The notes: generated by a model not told the origin, from the sequence alone. 64,000 nucleotides of DNA from an uncultured Corynebacterium sp. (GCF_946222305.1 NZ_CAMIHZ010000011.1:1-64000); one strand, 5' to 3'. Counted from the first letter of the stretch, positions 35,219 through 44,084 are shown. Numbers and translations are program-made.

Positions 35219-37738
35219 ATGGCACTATCGAACTTCACCTATGACCCGGCATTAGTGGCTGAATTGGCTGCAAGTTTCGGGCTACGTAAGGCGAACATCC
35301 GCGCGCTACACGCGCTGACGGCCAGGCTGGCACGAGAGGACACCAGCGACGGCACTGTAGTCATGGATATGGCAACCGGGGCGGGCAAAACCTACGTCAT
35401 GGCCGCGTTCATCGAGTACCTGCGCCGTCAGGGACACCGCAACGTCATGGTTGTCACGCCCGGACTAGTTGTCCAGAAGAAAACCGTGGCTAACTTCACC
35501 GCTGGCTCACCGAAGTACATTGCAGGTGCGCCGGTTGAAGCAAACGTCATTACCCCGGACAACTACACCACCACCCACACCACGCAAGCCGACTTCACCG
35601 AGTCCGGTGCAAGCAACATCTACGTGTTCAACGTGCAGCAACTCATCGCGCCGAGCAGCATGGAAGGTGAGACAAAGAGCGGAGGCAAGCAGGCTACGGC
35701 GCGCGGTATCCGCAAGTTCTCCGAGTACGTCGGCGTGCTCTATGACGACTTAGCTGCACTCGATGACCTGGTGATTCTACAGGACGAACACCACCTGTAT
35801 TCGGAAAAGGCTAAGGCGTACAACACGGCGATTCGTGAACTGGCCCCGGCTGCAAGCGTGGGATTTACCGCCTCGCCGGATAAGGGTGACGACGTGGTCT
35901 TCCGTTACACGTTGCGTGAGGCCATTGCCGACAAGTCGGTCAAACAACCCGTCATCGCTTACCGTAAGGACGGCTATGGAGAAAACGGCCGTTATCAGCA
36001 ACTCAAAGACGCGCTCGCCCTACTCGACGTCAAGGCCCGCCACTACGAGGTCTTTTCACAAGCGCAGCCGGACGTGAGGCCGATTACGCCCGTCATGCTG
36101 GTGGTATGCGAGGACATTGCCCGCGCGAAAGTCGTCGAAGAAATGCTGGTGTCGCCGGACTTTTTCGGCGACCCGTACGCGGTGCTGCGCGTGGACTCGG
36201 ACTCCATGACCGAGGAAAAGGCCACGCTGTTAGACGAACTCGATTCGCCGGATTCCCCCGTGCGCGCGGTGGTCAGTGTCAACAAACTCAAGGAGGGGTG
36301 GGACACCCGCTCTATCGCGGTCATGGTCACGTTGCGCGCGATGGACTCCGAGATTTTGACCCAGCAGACGCTTGGCCGCGGACTGCGTCTTCCGTTCGGC
36401 AAGTACACGGAGGAGGAGGCAATCGACACGCTTGATGTGGTGGCGCACGATTCGTTCCGTCGCTTGCTCGATAGCGAGAAGGTGCTGCGTTCGTTCGGCG
36501 TGGAGAAGATGGAGCCAGCCCCAGAACCCGGTCCAGAGCCGGAGCCGGAGCCGGAGACCGACCCGGACACCGGCGCGAAAACTGACGCGGGCACCGGCGC
36601 GGACACGGGTCTGTCCCCAGAACCGAGCACTAACACCGGCACGTCCCCAGGCCCCGCCCCAGAAACAAAACTGCGCGAAATCGGAGGGGGCGGCACGCCT
36701 GTTGACAAATGGCACCCGAAGCCCACGTCACCCGCCGTGGTTGAAATCATGGAGCGGTTCCACGACGTCTCGTTCCTGTTCCCGCACACCACCCGCGTAC
36801 GCGAGGACACCTACTATTCGCTAAGCAAACTGCCTACCAGCAAAATCACGCAGACCGCCTACGCCGTTACCGACCTCGACTCGGCAGTGATGGAACGCTA
36901 CCGGCTGAACTTCACCCCACACACCATCGCGCCGGAGCGGTTAAAGCAGCAAACCGTGGCGGCGTTGGAAGTAGACAGCGAAACTGTGCGTAAGGAACTC
37001 AAGACGACCCTTTTGCACCACCGGCTCATCGAACGGAACAGCGACAACATCGACCAGATTGATAACCGTATTCTGCCGCAGTTTCTCAACGCCGTCCCGT
37101 TGACCTCGTGGACGGTCGACACGCTGGCCGTGGCCGCGTCGGTGCTAAACGAACTCATAGACCGCGAGGTCAATGAGTTCGCCAAAACACTACGGCCTGT
37201 GGTCAAACTTTGCCCACTGACCATGCCACTAGAGCACCGTAAGTCATACACGCTCCCACTGGGAAAAACTATCGAACCCAGGCCCCGTAGCGGCGAGAAA
37301 TACGTCCGGTACCAGTATTACTCCGGCTGGACGAACAACCTATATAACGCCGCTGCATTTGACTCCGAATCTGGCGAAGCGAAACTGGCCTGCGACCTCG
37401 ATGTTTCCCCCGGTGTCGAGTGGTGGACCCGGCTCTACCGCGAGGACGGTGCAAGCATTGCCTACGGTGCTAACTCCACCTACCACCCAGACTTCATTGT
37501 CCGCGATACCGACGGTCGCACCTGGATTGTCGAGGGTAAGGACGAACGTGGACGTACCGACGAGGACGTGCAACGAAAGCGCGACGCAGCCGAGGAGGCA
37601 ATCAACCTCATGGCCGCAGACCCCGCTATGCGAGACTTAAAGGTTGGCTACGTTATCGCCTACGAAAAGGACATTCGTGAGTCCGGCACCTGGAAAAAAC
37701 TTCTTGCGGTGAGTTCGCCGGTGGCCTCACCGAACTAA
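35219..37738 (+). CDS. Type III restriction endonuclease subunit (Res)
   Basis: An 839-residue SF2 ATPase-nuclease. Walker A is ATGAGKTY at residues 52-59, motif II is DEHH at about 189, motif III is in SVGFTASP, and motif VI is LGRGLRLPFG near 392. The nuclease domain at the C terminus shows YHPDFIVRD and, 14 residues on, VEGK, the PD-(D/E)XK arrangement. Unusual is a Pro/Glu/Thr-rich linker (about residues 434-490) with runs of alternating Glu-Pro and Thr-Gly, placed between helicase and nuclease parts. Together with Mod it cuts DNA carrying two inversely oriented unmodified sites. Confidence 0.92.
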   Translation: MALSNFTYDPALVAELAASFGLRKANIRALHALTARLAREDTSDGTVVMDMATGAGKTYVMAAFIEYLRRQGHRNVMVVTPGLVVQKKTVANFTAGSPKYIAGAPVEANVITPDNYTTTHTTQADFTESGASNIYVFNVQQLIAPSSMEGETKSGGKQATARGIRKFSEYVGVLYDDLAALDDLVILQDEHHLYSEKAKAYNTAIRELAPAASVGFTASPDKGDDVVFRYTLREAIADKSVKQPVIAYRKDGYGENGRYQQLKDALALLDVKARHYEVFSQAQPDVRPITPVMLVVCEDIARAKVVEEMLVSPDFFGDPYAVLRVDSDSMTEEKATLLDELDSPDSPVRAVVSVNKLKEGWDTRSIAVMVTLRAMDSEILTQQTLGRGLRLPFGKYTEEEAIDTLDVVAHDSFRRLLDSEKVLRSFGVEKMEPAPEPGPEPEPEPETDPDTGAKTDAGTGADTGLSPEPSTNTGTSPGPAPETKLREIGGGGTPVDKWHPKPTSPAVVEIMERFHDVSFLFPHTTRVREDTYYSLSKLPTSKITQTAYAVTDLDSAVMERYRLNFTPHTIAPERLKQQTVAALEVDSETVRKELKTTLLHHRLIERNSDNIDQIDNRILPQFLNAVPLTSWTVDTLAVAASVLNELIDREVNEFAKTLRPVVKLCPLTMPLEHRKSYTLPLGKTIEPRPRSGEKYVRYQYYSGWTNNLYNAAAFDSESGEAKLACDLDVSPGVEWWTRLYREDGASIAYGANSTYHPDFIVRDTDGRTWIVEGKDERGRTDEDVQRKRDAAEEAINLMAADPAMRDLKVGYVIAYEKDIRESGTWKKLLAVSSPVASPN

Positions 37739-38077
37739 CACCGAGGAAGACATTCCCGGTTAATCAACGGGGACGTGACTAATCCCGACCCGCCGCAGTG
37801 ATAAGAACCGCTGCGGCGGGTTTCTGTTTTTGCATAGCGCCGCCGCTGACGCCGCCTTGCGGGTCAAACTGGCCCGCAAAACCTCACCGCGCCCAGGTGC
37901 GACACGCCGATGGGAGATTTTTGACGTACAAACGTGAGAACTCGAAATCGGTAATCACCAGGCAATAGTGTCGAGTCTCGGACAAGCATGTCTGATGGGA
38001 ATCTATGCAAGATCGAGGCCGCGTTTTCGTCAACTCATGCTGGAGTTATACGCATGAACATTTGTACGATTCACGGC
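37739..38077. other. Gap between Res and the HTH pair
   Basis: 339 bases. It holds the terminator of the restriction-modification operon (37789-37820) and an additional small inverted repeat TTGCGGG/CCCGCAA (37857-37879). The rest shows nothing I can name. Confidence 0.45.
37789..37820 (+). terminator. Terminator of the mod-res operon
   Basis: CCCGCCGCAG pairs with CTGCGGCGGG around a 12-base loop, followed by TTTCTGTTTTT. It lies 50 bases after the res stop codon. Confidence 0.88.
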
Positions 38078-38419
38078 TTAGTTGCCCCGGCGCCACAGCG
38101 GGCGAGCGCGTGGCCGCCGAAGCCGACGTCTGGGCCACAGGCGGGTGTCGAGTGCGCGCTCCATGACCGCAATGGACTGCACGCTCGGCCAGGTTTTACC
38201 CCGCAGGTAACGGTGCAGCGTCTTTTCGCTGATTCCCACGCGCAGCGCGAACTCGGTGTCGCCGCTGACCCAGCCCCGGCGAATCGCGGTATCGAGTTCC
38301 GACTGCAACGCGCGAGTGAACTCCCACACTTCCCGGTAGGGGGTATCCAGGTCAGCGGTGTCTACCTTCGGCCAGTCGGGGAAACGACGCCTGGGAACGG
38401 GCCATTCGGTCGACGCCAT
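38078..38419 (-). CDS. HTH protein A of a tandem pair
   Basis: A 113-residue protein with an XRE-like HTH in the middle (TEFALRVGISEKTLHRYLRGKTWPS) and an Arg/Pro-rich C-terminal tail. It resembles protein B encoded just upstream: both have PDW, a D-x-DxPY/VY stretch, GWV, LG/VGI followed by a TL recognition helix, then a WP pair and a terminal LWP/IWP. Its ATG follows the stop codon of B directly. The pair lies divergent to the first recombinase-like gene and could repress it. No close characterised relative comes to mind. Confidence 0.62.
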   Translation of the reverse strand: MASTEWPVPRRRFPDWPKVDTADLDTPYREVWEFTRALQSELDTAIRRGWVSGDTEFALRVGISEKTLHRYLRGKTWPSVQSIAVMERALDTRLWPRRRLRRPRARPLWRRGN

Positions 38420-38764
38420 TTAGCCGAGGAACTCCGGTTTGCTATGTGTCACGTCCCCGGTAGTGCTCGGCCAAATTGGTCGTTCAAGGGTGACTTCCAG
38501 GTAGGCGATAAGACGTGCCTGGGGCCAGACGAGACCGCGGGAAAGTCTCGACAGGGTGCTCTTCGGAAGGCCAAGTCGGGCGGACAAGTCAGCCTGGCTG
38601 GTGACCCAACCCTCGTTAACGAACTCGTTCACGACCGCGTTCAGGTTGTCGCGCAATTCGGCGGCGACCCGGTAGACGGGGTCGTCGACGTCGGCGGGGG
38701 AGAGGCTTACCCAGTCGGGGTATCTGGTGGCGGGTGCCTCACCTTTAGCGGGCAGTTCGGGCAT
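38420..38764 (-). CDS. HTH protein B of a tandem pair
   Basis: A 114-residue protein with the same architecture as protein A: helical N-terminal part (DDPVYRVAAELRDNLNAVV), HTH (QADLSARLGLPKSTLSRLSRG), and a WP-rich end (RPIWP). The two genes therefore arose by duplication. It starts 54 bases from the oppositely oriented recombinase-like gene; the short shared region leaves room for one promoter pair and operator. A long rightward reading frame covers this region but only from 38819 on does it look like a protein. Confidence 0.62.
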   Translation of the reverse strand: MPELPAKGEAPATRYPDWVSLSPADVDDPVYRVAAELRDNLNAVVNEFVNEGWVTSQADLSARLGLPKSTLSRLSRGLVWPQARLIAYLEVTLERPIWPSTTGDVTHSKPEFLG

Positions 38765-38818
38765 GGTGTCAGCCTACGAGGGACGGACGCCATTCCCGCG
38801 TATTGCGAGGGGTGTCGC

Positions 38819-39844
38819 ATGGGCAAACTCGCTGACCGCTACGCATGGGCTGACAAGGTCGCCCGGTCGTACACGCCAATGAAAAAACAGGCAGACCCCG
38901 CAGTGTGGGCCCATGTACGCGGGGATTTTGTCGACGTCGCGTGCCGGTACCTCGATGAGTCCCAGTATATACCGGAGGCCATCGACAGGCCCCAGAGGTC
39001 GTTTGAGATGTCTGTCTACCAGATTATGCAGGTCATATCCGCCCTTTTGCTCGCGGGCTACAAGCAAGGACGGACTACTCCGGAGGAGGTGTTCAACGAG
39101 CGGTTCGTTCTCTGGTTCCTAGAGAACTGTGACTCCCCGCGCAACTTTCAGCGGCTCGTTCGCCGGTTTGCGGCACTGATATGTGAGGCGCTCTTTCCTG
39201 GGGTGAGTGTGAGCGAGATTCGGGATTATGAAACGCCCTACGACAGGAAACTGATTACCTACACACCCGCCGAGATGGAAAATTTCCGGCGGTGTGGTTT
39301 TGAGATGGGCGACGAAAAGTATCGCGTCCCCTATCTCGGCGTGCTTGCTCTCGCGGCGGGGGCGGGTCTCGACCGGTTGGACGCGCTGAAAGTCCGCGTC
39401 GGCGATGTCACCGAGTCCAACGGCTTAATCGCGGTAACCGTTACGGGCAGTTACCCCCGTGTTGTCCCCGTTTTTCGGCAATGGTCCGTCGACCTCGCCC
39501 CTCTGCTCGACGGGGCGGACGAAAACGACTATTTGCTCTTCCCTGACCTCAACGAAAACAGTCGCTATGACCGGATGAAATTGCCCCGTCTTTTGCGTTA
39601 TCACCGCGGAAACCCGCCGACCCCGAGGTACGACAAACTTCGCCTGACCTGGACCTCCAGTCTTATCGGAGAGGGGATTGACTACGAGACCATTGCGTAC
39701 CTTCCGGGATACCCGGACACCTCGTACGTCGCCCGGGTTGCCTACCGGATAATGCAGGCCAACCCCGTCCCGCACCGGACGGCACCCCTCGACCCGTTCA
39801 TGGCGAACCGGGTTGCCAACTTGCGCTCGGGGGTGGGGCTCTAA
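38819..39844 (+). CDS. Tyrosine-recombinase-like protein 1
   Basis: A 341-residue protein, with the start at the ATG 38819 preceded by GAGGGG. N-terminal part: a helical core-binding-like domain (ADRYAWADKVARSYTPMKK). C-terminal part: LALAAGAGLDRLDALKVRVGDV takes the place of the box I arginine segment, and KLRLTWTSSLIGEGIDYETI with YLPGYPDTSYVARVAYRI takes that of box II. The arginine in box I is one residue off the usual spot (GLDR instead of GLR), and the box II histidines are changed, so catalytic competence is doubtful. It is related to the next gene product in both domains. Probably one half of a paired recombinase. Confidence 0.65.
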   Translation: MGKLADRYAWADKVARSYTPMKKQADPAVWAHVRGDFVDVACRYLDESQYIPEAIDRPQRSFEMSVYQIMQVISALLLAGYKQGRTTPEEVFNERFVLWFLENCDSPRNFQRLVRRFAALICEALFPGVSVSEIRDYETPYDRKLITYTPAEMENFRRCGFEMGDEKYRVPYLGVLALAAGAGLDRLDALKVRVGDVTESNGLIAVTVTGSYPRVVPVFRQWSVDLAPLLDGADENDYLLFPDLNENSRYDRMKLPRLLRYHRGNPPTPRYDKLRLTWTSSLIGEGIDYETIAYLPGYPDTSYVARVAYRIMQANPVPHRTAPLDPFMANRVANLRSGVGL

Positions 39845-39894
39845 TGCGGCGTAGCAGATTCCCGCACCCGGTTGGGAGTACACGGGTTCCGAGA

Positions 39895-39952
39895 GGTTGC
39901 CTACAGGCAACCGTGACGGTTGAATCGCGCGTAAGAGTTGCGTACACGCAAC
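39895..39952. repeat. Two small hairpins with identical TACA loops
   Basis: GGTTGCC-TACA-GGCAACC at 39895-39912 and GTTGCG-TACA-CGCAAC at 39937-39952, 24 bases apart, lie between the two recombinase-like genes. Similar arms and the same loop suggest related sites for a protein or RNA structures that regulate the second gene. Confidence 0.65.
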
Positions 39953-40052
39953 CACCTGTCATGCACACCCCCCGCGGTCTGACTCCACAATTAAGGCCGG
40001 GCGACTACCCGGCACTACGGGCTACTTCCTGGTGCCAGGAAGCGAGTTTGCC

Positions 40053-41003
40053 GTGCTCGTCTACACGCACTACCGGCCCGCTCACCTCGACTGGGACTAC
40101 TAGGACGAGATTCGATTCTTCGTCACGAAAGCGGTCTCCACCGTTTTGAACAACGAGGACGACGAGGATGACGTTGTCCGCCGCTACATGCGGGTCTTCG
40201 CCTGGTTTTGCTACGACATGCACCACCTCGGCGGGCGCGAACTAACTTACGAGTCGCTGCTCACCCGCTCAAACATCAACTACCACGTCGGGCACTACCT
40301 CAACGACAAGTCCGACAACGTCCGCGGAGCCTCACGCGGTGTTCTAGAAGCACTTGCCCGAGCACTCAACCCGGATTGGGACGGCGACGACGGCAAGCGT
40401 CGATTCGGTGACTCCACAGCGGTCGCACCGTACACCCCGGACGAACTCGCGCTGGTCCGCAGATTCCCGGTGGCGCAGACGAACAAGGACCGCGTCGACA
40501 AAGCCCGTGTCCTCCTCGGCCTCACCCTCGGGGCAGGTCTGCGCCACAGCGAGGTCGAGGGCCTGCGCTACTGCGACGTTCGCACCATCGGCGACACGCT
40601 GTGCGTGTACCCATCCGGCTACCGGGGAGCGCCCGTGCGCGAGGTGCTGGTAAGCCACAAGTACGACGAGTGGTTGTCGTACTACGTCCAGATTCTCTCC
40701 GAGAACTTCCCGGCGCAGCGGGGTTTCCTTTTCGCGCCGGGCCGGGAGGTAGCGGACTCGGGCGTGTTGCGCATGTTCCTGCGTAGAGCCGGGAAAGTCG
40801 GCGTGCCTATCCGTCCGGGACAACTACGGGCTACCTGGATTGTCGACCACATGCAGGCAGGTGTGCCGGATTCGGTCATCTGCGCTGCCGCTGGTCTGCA
40901 AGACCTCCAGCACTACAAGCGTTACCGCCCGCCTGCGACCGGTGAACAGGCTCGGCGGCTCCTCGCGGGACCAGGTGGACCACAACCACTTCGACTCGTT
41001 TAA
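40053..41003 (+). pseudogene. Tyrosine-recombinase-like protein 2, interrupted by TAG
   Basis: The catalytic domain is well preserved: LGAGLRHSEVEGLRYCDV (box I Arg), RPGQLRATWIVDHMQAGV (box II Arg), AAAGLQD, and a Tyr in HYKRY. A frame opening at GTG 40053 behind AGGAAG encodes VYTHYRPAHLDWDY and meets a TAG at 40101-40103. It then continues DEIRFFVTKAVSTVLNN into the main frame. The part before the stop resembles the N terminus of recombinase 1 (SYTPMKKQADPAVWAHVRGD), so the stop interrupts a real domain. Without readthrough only a shorter protein from TTG 40146 (285 residues) would be made. I call it disrupted; a truncated functional protein is the alternative. Confidence 0.6.
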
Positions 41004-41049
41004 CAGCACATTCGTTGTCCCTTGACCAAACCGAGAGGAGGTGAAGCAC

Positions 41050-43051
41050 ATGACCTACCGTGTCGCCAACCGTGACGTGTTCGAGGCCCTATCCGGCGAC
41101 CTCGGCCTCGCACCCGACTACACGAGCGAACGAGTCGTCGGTCGAAAATCGCTCTACCGAATTGACGCCTCCAAGGTGCGTCATGCGCTCCGCCTCTACC
41201 GCTCCTCGGACCTTCCACGGCTACTTGAAACGTGGCGCCGGGAGGACAACGAACTCACCAACCCCCGCGGTGCCGGGCCAAAACAGATTTTCAGCGACGA
41301 GGTTGTCCTCACACTGCTGCTCGTCCTCGCCCGCGACGGCAGGCCGATGTACCTCTCGACTCTCGCCGACCTGTTCGTGGACGGTGGGATTACCGACAAT
41401 GCCATCGACGTGCTGGGGCTTACGGATAAAGCGACGCTTATCCGTGGGTTATCAAAGCGCAAAGACCGGCAGGAACAGAAGCGTGCCTGGTACGACCCGC
41501 TTTGGTACACATCGAAAACCGTTCGCAATCTCATCGACCCGTTCTGGGATATTCCCCGACAGCACCGACTCGTCAAGGCGGAGTTCGACCAGCGTGCCGG
41601 GGGACATGACGGAATTATCAGTCAGCGAGCACTTCGTCTCATTGCCCAGCGCGACGGCGAAACATTCACCGAGGCGCTCAACCGCCGCAGGGAAGTACAC
41701 CGGGTGCGTGCGCTGGAGTTCGGCAATGCTCTTGTGCGAGCAAGCCACCTAGAGGTCAGTGACGAACTCTGGCAAACCTGGGACGGCTCCATCTCCCTCG
41801 ACGCGACTCCAATCCGCGCACCCGGCCGACCCAACCCCAGGAACGCGCCTGAACACATGCACCGGAAGATGGGCTCCAACTTCGAGGCCGGTTGGTACAA
41901 CAAGGAGAAAATCGTCAACGGCCTGGACGTTACGAAACGGCTCTGGGCGTACGAGGCGACCCTCGCAGTGGCGGTCGGCGGGGGATTCTCCGGCGAGGGT
42001 GCCGTGCCAGGGCTCATCATGGGCATGAGTTTTGAAAAGCCCCACGTCCGTCCCGGCACCATCGGTATCGAGGCGCTCCGGTGGCTCATGGACGACCCGG
42101 ACGTACCCAAGGGCTACCTCCTGTCGGACCGCGCGTATGTTCCGCAGCCGAAAGCGAAAGACTTCCAACTGCTGGTGCGCTGGGCGGGATACAAGATTGT
42201 CGCCGACCAGCGCAGCGACCAGTCAGGTATCCAGTACGTCGACCCGTCGGACGCGACCCTGGTGGACGGAAAGTTCCACTGCCCGCTAGTGCGCTACCTG
42301 GAGCACGGGATTGACCCCCCGCGGCGACCTGCGAGACGGGGAGATTGACGACGACCAGTTCGAGCGCGTCATCGAGCAACGTCGACTCCTCGAACTGCGC
42401 CCAAAGGGCGGCATAGACCAAAACGGCAATCAGAAAATGATGTGTCCCGCAAAGGGGTCCGGCGCTCATGTGGTCTGTCCTTTTGTGAAACGTCGCCACG
42501 TCAACGACCCGAACGGCTGGCCCGTCGACCACCTTGTCGCCAAGGCTCGCAAGGCGAAAGACCCCATCGTTGACAACCAGCCCCGCTGCTGCACAAACGT
42601 GTCGAGCGTGACTGTGCCGGTAAGAATCCCGGTGGAGCAAGCCCAGGACTCGACCGACCCACTCACTAGGGCAATGAAGTTCGTCCAGGACGGCCCCGCG
42701 GTGTACTCGAAGCAGTGGGCCGAAATCTACGGCCGTCGAAACTCGGTCGAGTCCATCAACGGCACACTCAAAGGTCCCCTCGGTGCGTTCATCGACGACC
42801 CAAGGACCCGGCTCATGCGAGGCTGGGCCTCGCAGTTCTTCTTGACGGCCTTTGCCGTGGCGGGCACGAATCACCGACTCATCGTCAGCAGTGCGAAGGA
42901 CGACGTTTTCGACCGTGGCCCGGACCCGAAGCGTCCCGAGCCGCCGAAGCGCCGGAGGTTCGTCTCCGAGTACGAGGAAGACGATTCAGACCTCGACTTC
43001 TACAAGAACCGTCGAACGAGGGGACCGGACCTCGTCCCCGGCGTAGCCTAG
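41050..43051 (+). pseudogene. DDE transposase split by a frameshift at a C6 run
   Basis: Two overlapping frames, 41050-42348 and 42311-43051, together encode about 666 residues. DDE positions are visible: Asp in SISLDATPIR (residue 251), Asp in YLLSDRAYV (360), and Glu in RRNSVESINGTLKG (567 after removal of one base), a spacing like large IS4/IS1182-type transposases. The frames switch at CCCCCC, 42315-42320; one extra C would explain it. Programmed +1 shifting or a sequencing error are alternatives. GGAGGTG six bases before 41050 sets the start. The C-terminal tail is Arg/Pro/Asp-rich. The exact IS family is not recognised. Confidence 0.72.
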
Positions 43052-43125
43052 ACCGACCGCAGATATGCGCTCGGTCTACTCGTTGTGGCGAAGCGTCGAA
43101 AAGGGAGGCGAAGTCGAACAAATGA

Positions 43126-43164
43126 ACGGCCCCGGGTTCCTCATTCTTGAGGCTCCGGGGCCGT
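43126..43164 (+). terminator. Terminator of the recombinase-transposase module
   Basis: ACGGCCCCGG pairs with CCGGGGCCGT, followed by TTTTC, about 75 bases after the transposase stop codon. Confidence 0.85.
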
Positions 43165-43273
43165 TTTCGTGCTGTTCATCGGCGCTGGTAGCCCGACGGT
43201 CGGCGCGGACGGGTTGGAGTTTAATTATCCGAACGAACATCGACCAAATGTCCGAAACCCCCTTATGACACAG

Positions 43274-43346
43274 TGCCCCAGAGAGGAATCGAACCTCCGA
43301 CACCGGCTTTAGGAGAGCCGTGCTCTATCCACTGAGCTACTAGGGC
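43274..43346 (-). tRNA. tRNA-Arg (anticodon CCT)
   Basis: The minus strand folds as a tRNA. The acceptor stem is GCCCTAG with CTGGGGC, discriminator A, no encoded CCA. The D-arm has AGCTCAGTGGATAGAGC, the anticodon stem CGGCT/AGCCG carries the loop CTCCTAA (anticodon CCT, reading AGG), and GGTTCGATTCC forms the T-arm. It points with its 3' end to the accessory island, a usual position for integration by a tyrosine recombinase. Confidence 0.95.
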
Positions 43347-43438
43347 TGACGTTGTCTGCATCGACAACGCCAATTACTTTACAAGGTCAACGCATTGCGA
43401 ACGAAAAGGGGCTGAGCGTTATTGTTCGCGCTGTCGCT

Positions 43439-43723
43439 TTAGAAGGGACGACTGCCAGATGGCGCTGTGGAGTTTTGATAGCCAACTAGGCCGTAGATGA
43501 TGGCGAAAATGAGTGCTAGCGGTGCAAAGAGGGGGACGCGCAGCCAAGCCGGGGTGTTATCGAAGATTGTGTTCAGTGAACTGATCGGGGACTTGGTGTT
43601 CGGAGTTTCTGCAGCCTGTACTTGGGCTGTGGGGGTGTGGGTTTCGGCCTGGGCAGGTGCAGCGAGGCCGGCGGTGACGGTTGCAGCGGTAACGCCGGCG
43701 ATGAGCGATTTGCGAATCTTCAT
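43439..43723 (-). CDS. Small secreted protein with C-terminal membrane segment
   Basis: A 94-residue protein from the ATG at 43723. A signal peptide, MKIRKSLIAGVTAATVTAGL, has cleavage near APAQA. A Thr/Gln-rich part follows, then a hydrophobic segment near residues 63-82 (WLRVPLFAPLALIFAIIYG). AAGGA lies about ten bases before the start. An upstream in-frame ATG at 43852 would hide the signal sequence and is unlikely. A duplicated copy of its first 30 bases with the leader is found at 44071-44100 with a damaged gene. Function unknown. Confidence 0.65.
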   Translation of the reverse strand: MKIRKSLIAGVTAATVTAGLAAPAQAETHTPTAQVQAAETPNTKSPISSLNTIFDNTPAWLRVPLFAPLALIFAIIYGLVGYQNSTAPSGSRPF

Positions 43724-43739
43724 TGGGGAAGGATCCTTT
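43710..43739. repeat. 30-bp repeat, copy 1 (start of secreted gene and its leader)
   Basis: Identical at 29 of 30 positions to 44071-44100. It covers the ribosome binding site, start codon and first codons of the small secreted protein gene on the minus strand. Confidence 0.9.
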
Positions 43740-43880
43740 CTGAAGGGGTTCGGGTAGGTGATGTGCAAAAACATTCCTTGCCCCCCCGGGGTGCGGTTCC
43801 ATGAATGATTTCGATGCCGACTCGTGAGCGTGGAAGTGCTTTGTATAGCCAAACGCGTATGGGGGGCGAAACGTTAGCCA

Positions 43881-44084
43881 TCACAAAGAAGAAGATTCAG
43901 TTGGTGAGAAAGCTTTCTCACTGCGAAGCTTGTAGGAGGTATCGTAGGATCCAGCAATTGCTTTGCCGGAGAGCTCTGTGGATACGGGGGACTGCGTGGG
44001 AGTTTCTGCTCACGCAGGTGCAGTTGTACCGGTGGTGATTGCGGCAGTGGCGATGCCAACCGCTAGAGTCTTGCGAATCTTCAT
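43881..44084 (-). pseudogene. Broken paralog of the small secreted protein
   Basis: The frame starts MKIRKTLAVGIATAAITTGT, a signal peptide like that of the gene at 43439-43723. It runs to APA and meets a TGA at 44010-44012. It then continues in frame AETPTQSPVSTELSGKAIAG to a second stop at 43881. In the intact paralog the matching place reads APAQAET, so the TGA replaces one codon right at the signal cleavage site. It is best seen as a nonsense-inactivated duplicate; readthrough cannot be excluded. Confidence 0.6.

Noticed and set aside
37988..38818. N-terminal 277 residues of a 618-residue rightward frame
   Set aside because: This part is the antisense of the two HTH genes and has no domain-like composition. 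A ribosome site and a sensible protein start appear only at 38819.
42086..42874. Leftward 262-residue frame opposite the transposase
   Set aside because: High G+C third positions open the antisense frame; the sense strand carries the DDE residues, so this is a shadow.
38820..43051. Ordinary phage integrase or simple IS element
   Set aside because: No phage genes accompany it, no short terminal inverted repeats were seen directly flanking the transposase, and three different recombination genes share one direction and one terminator.
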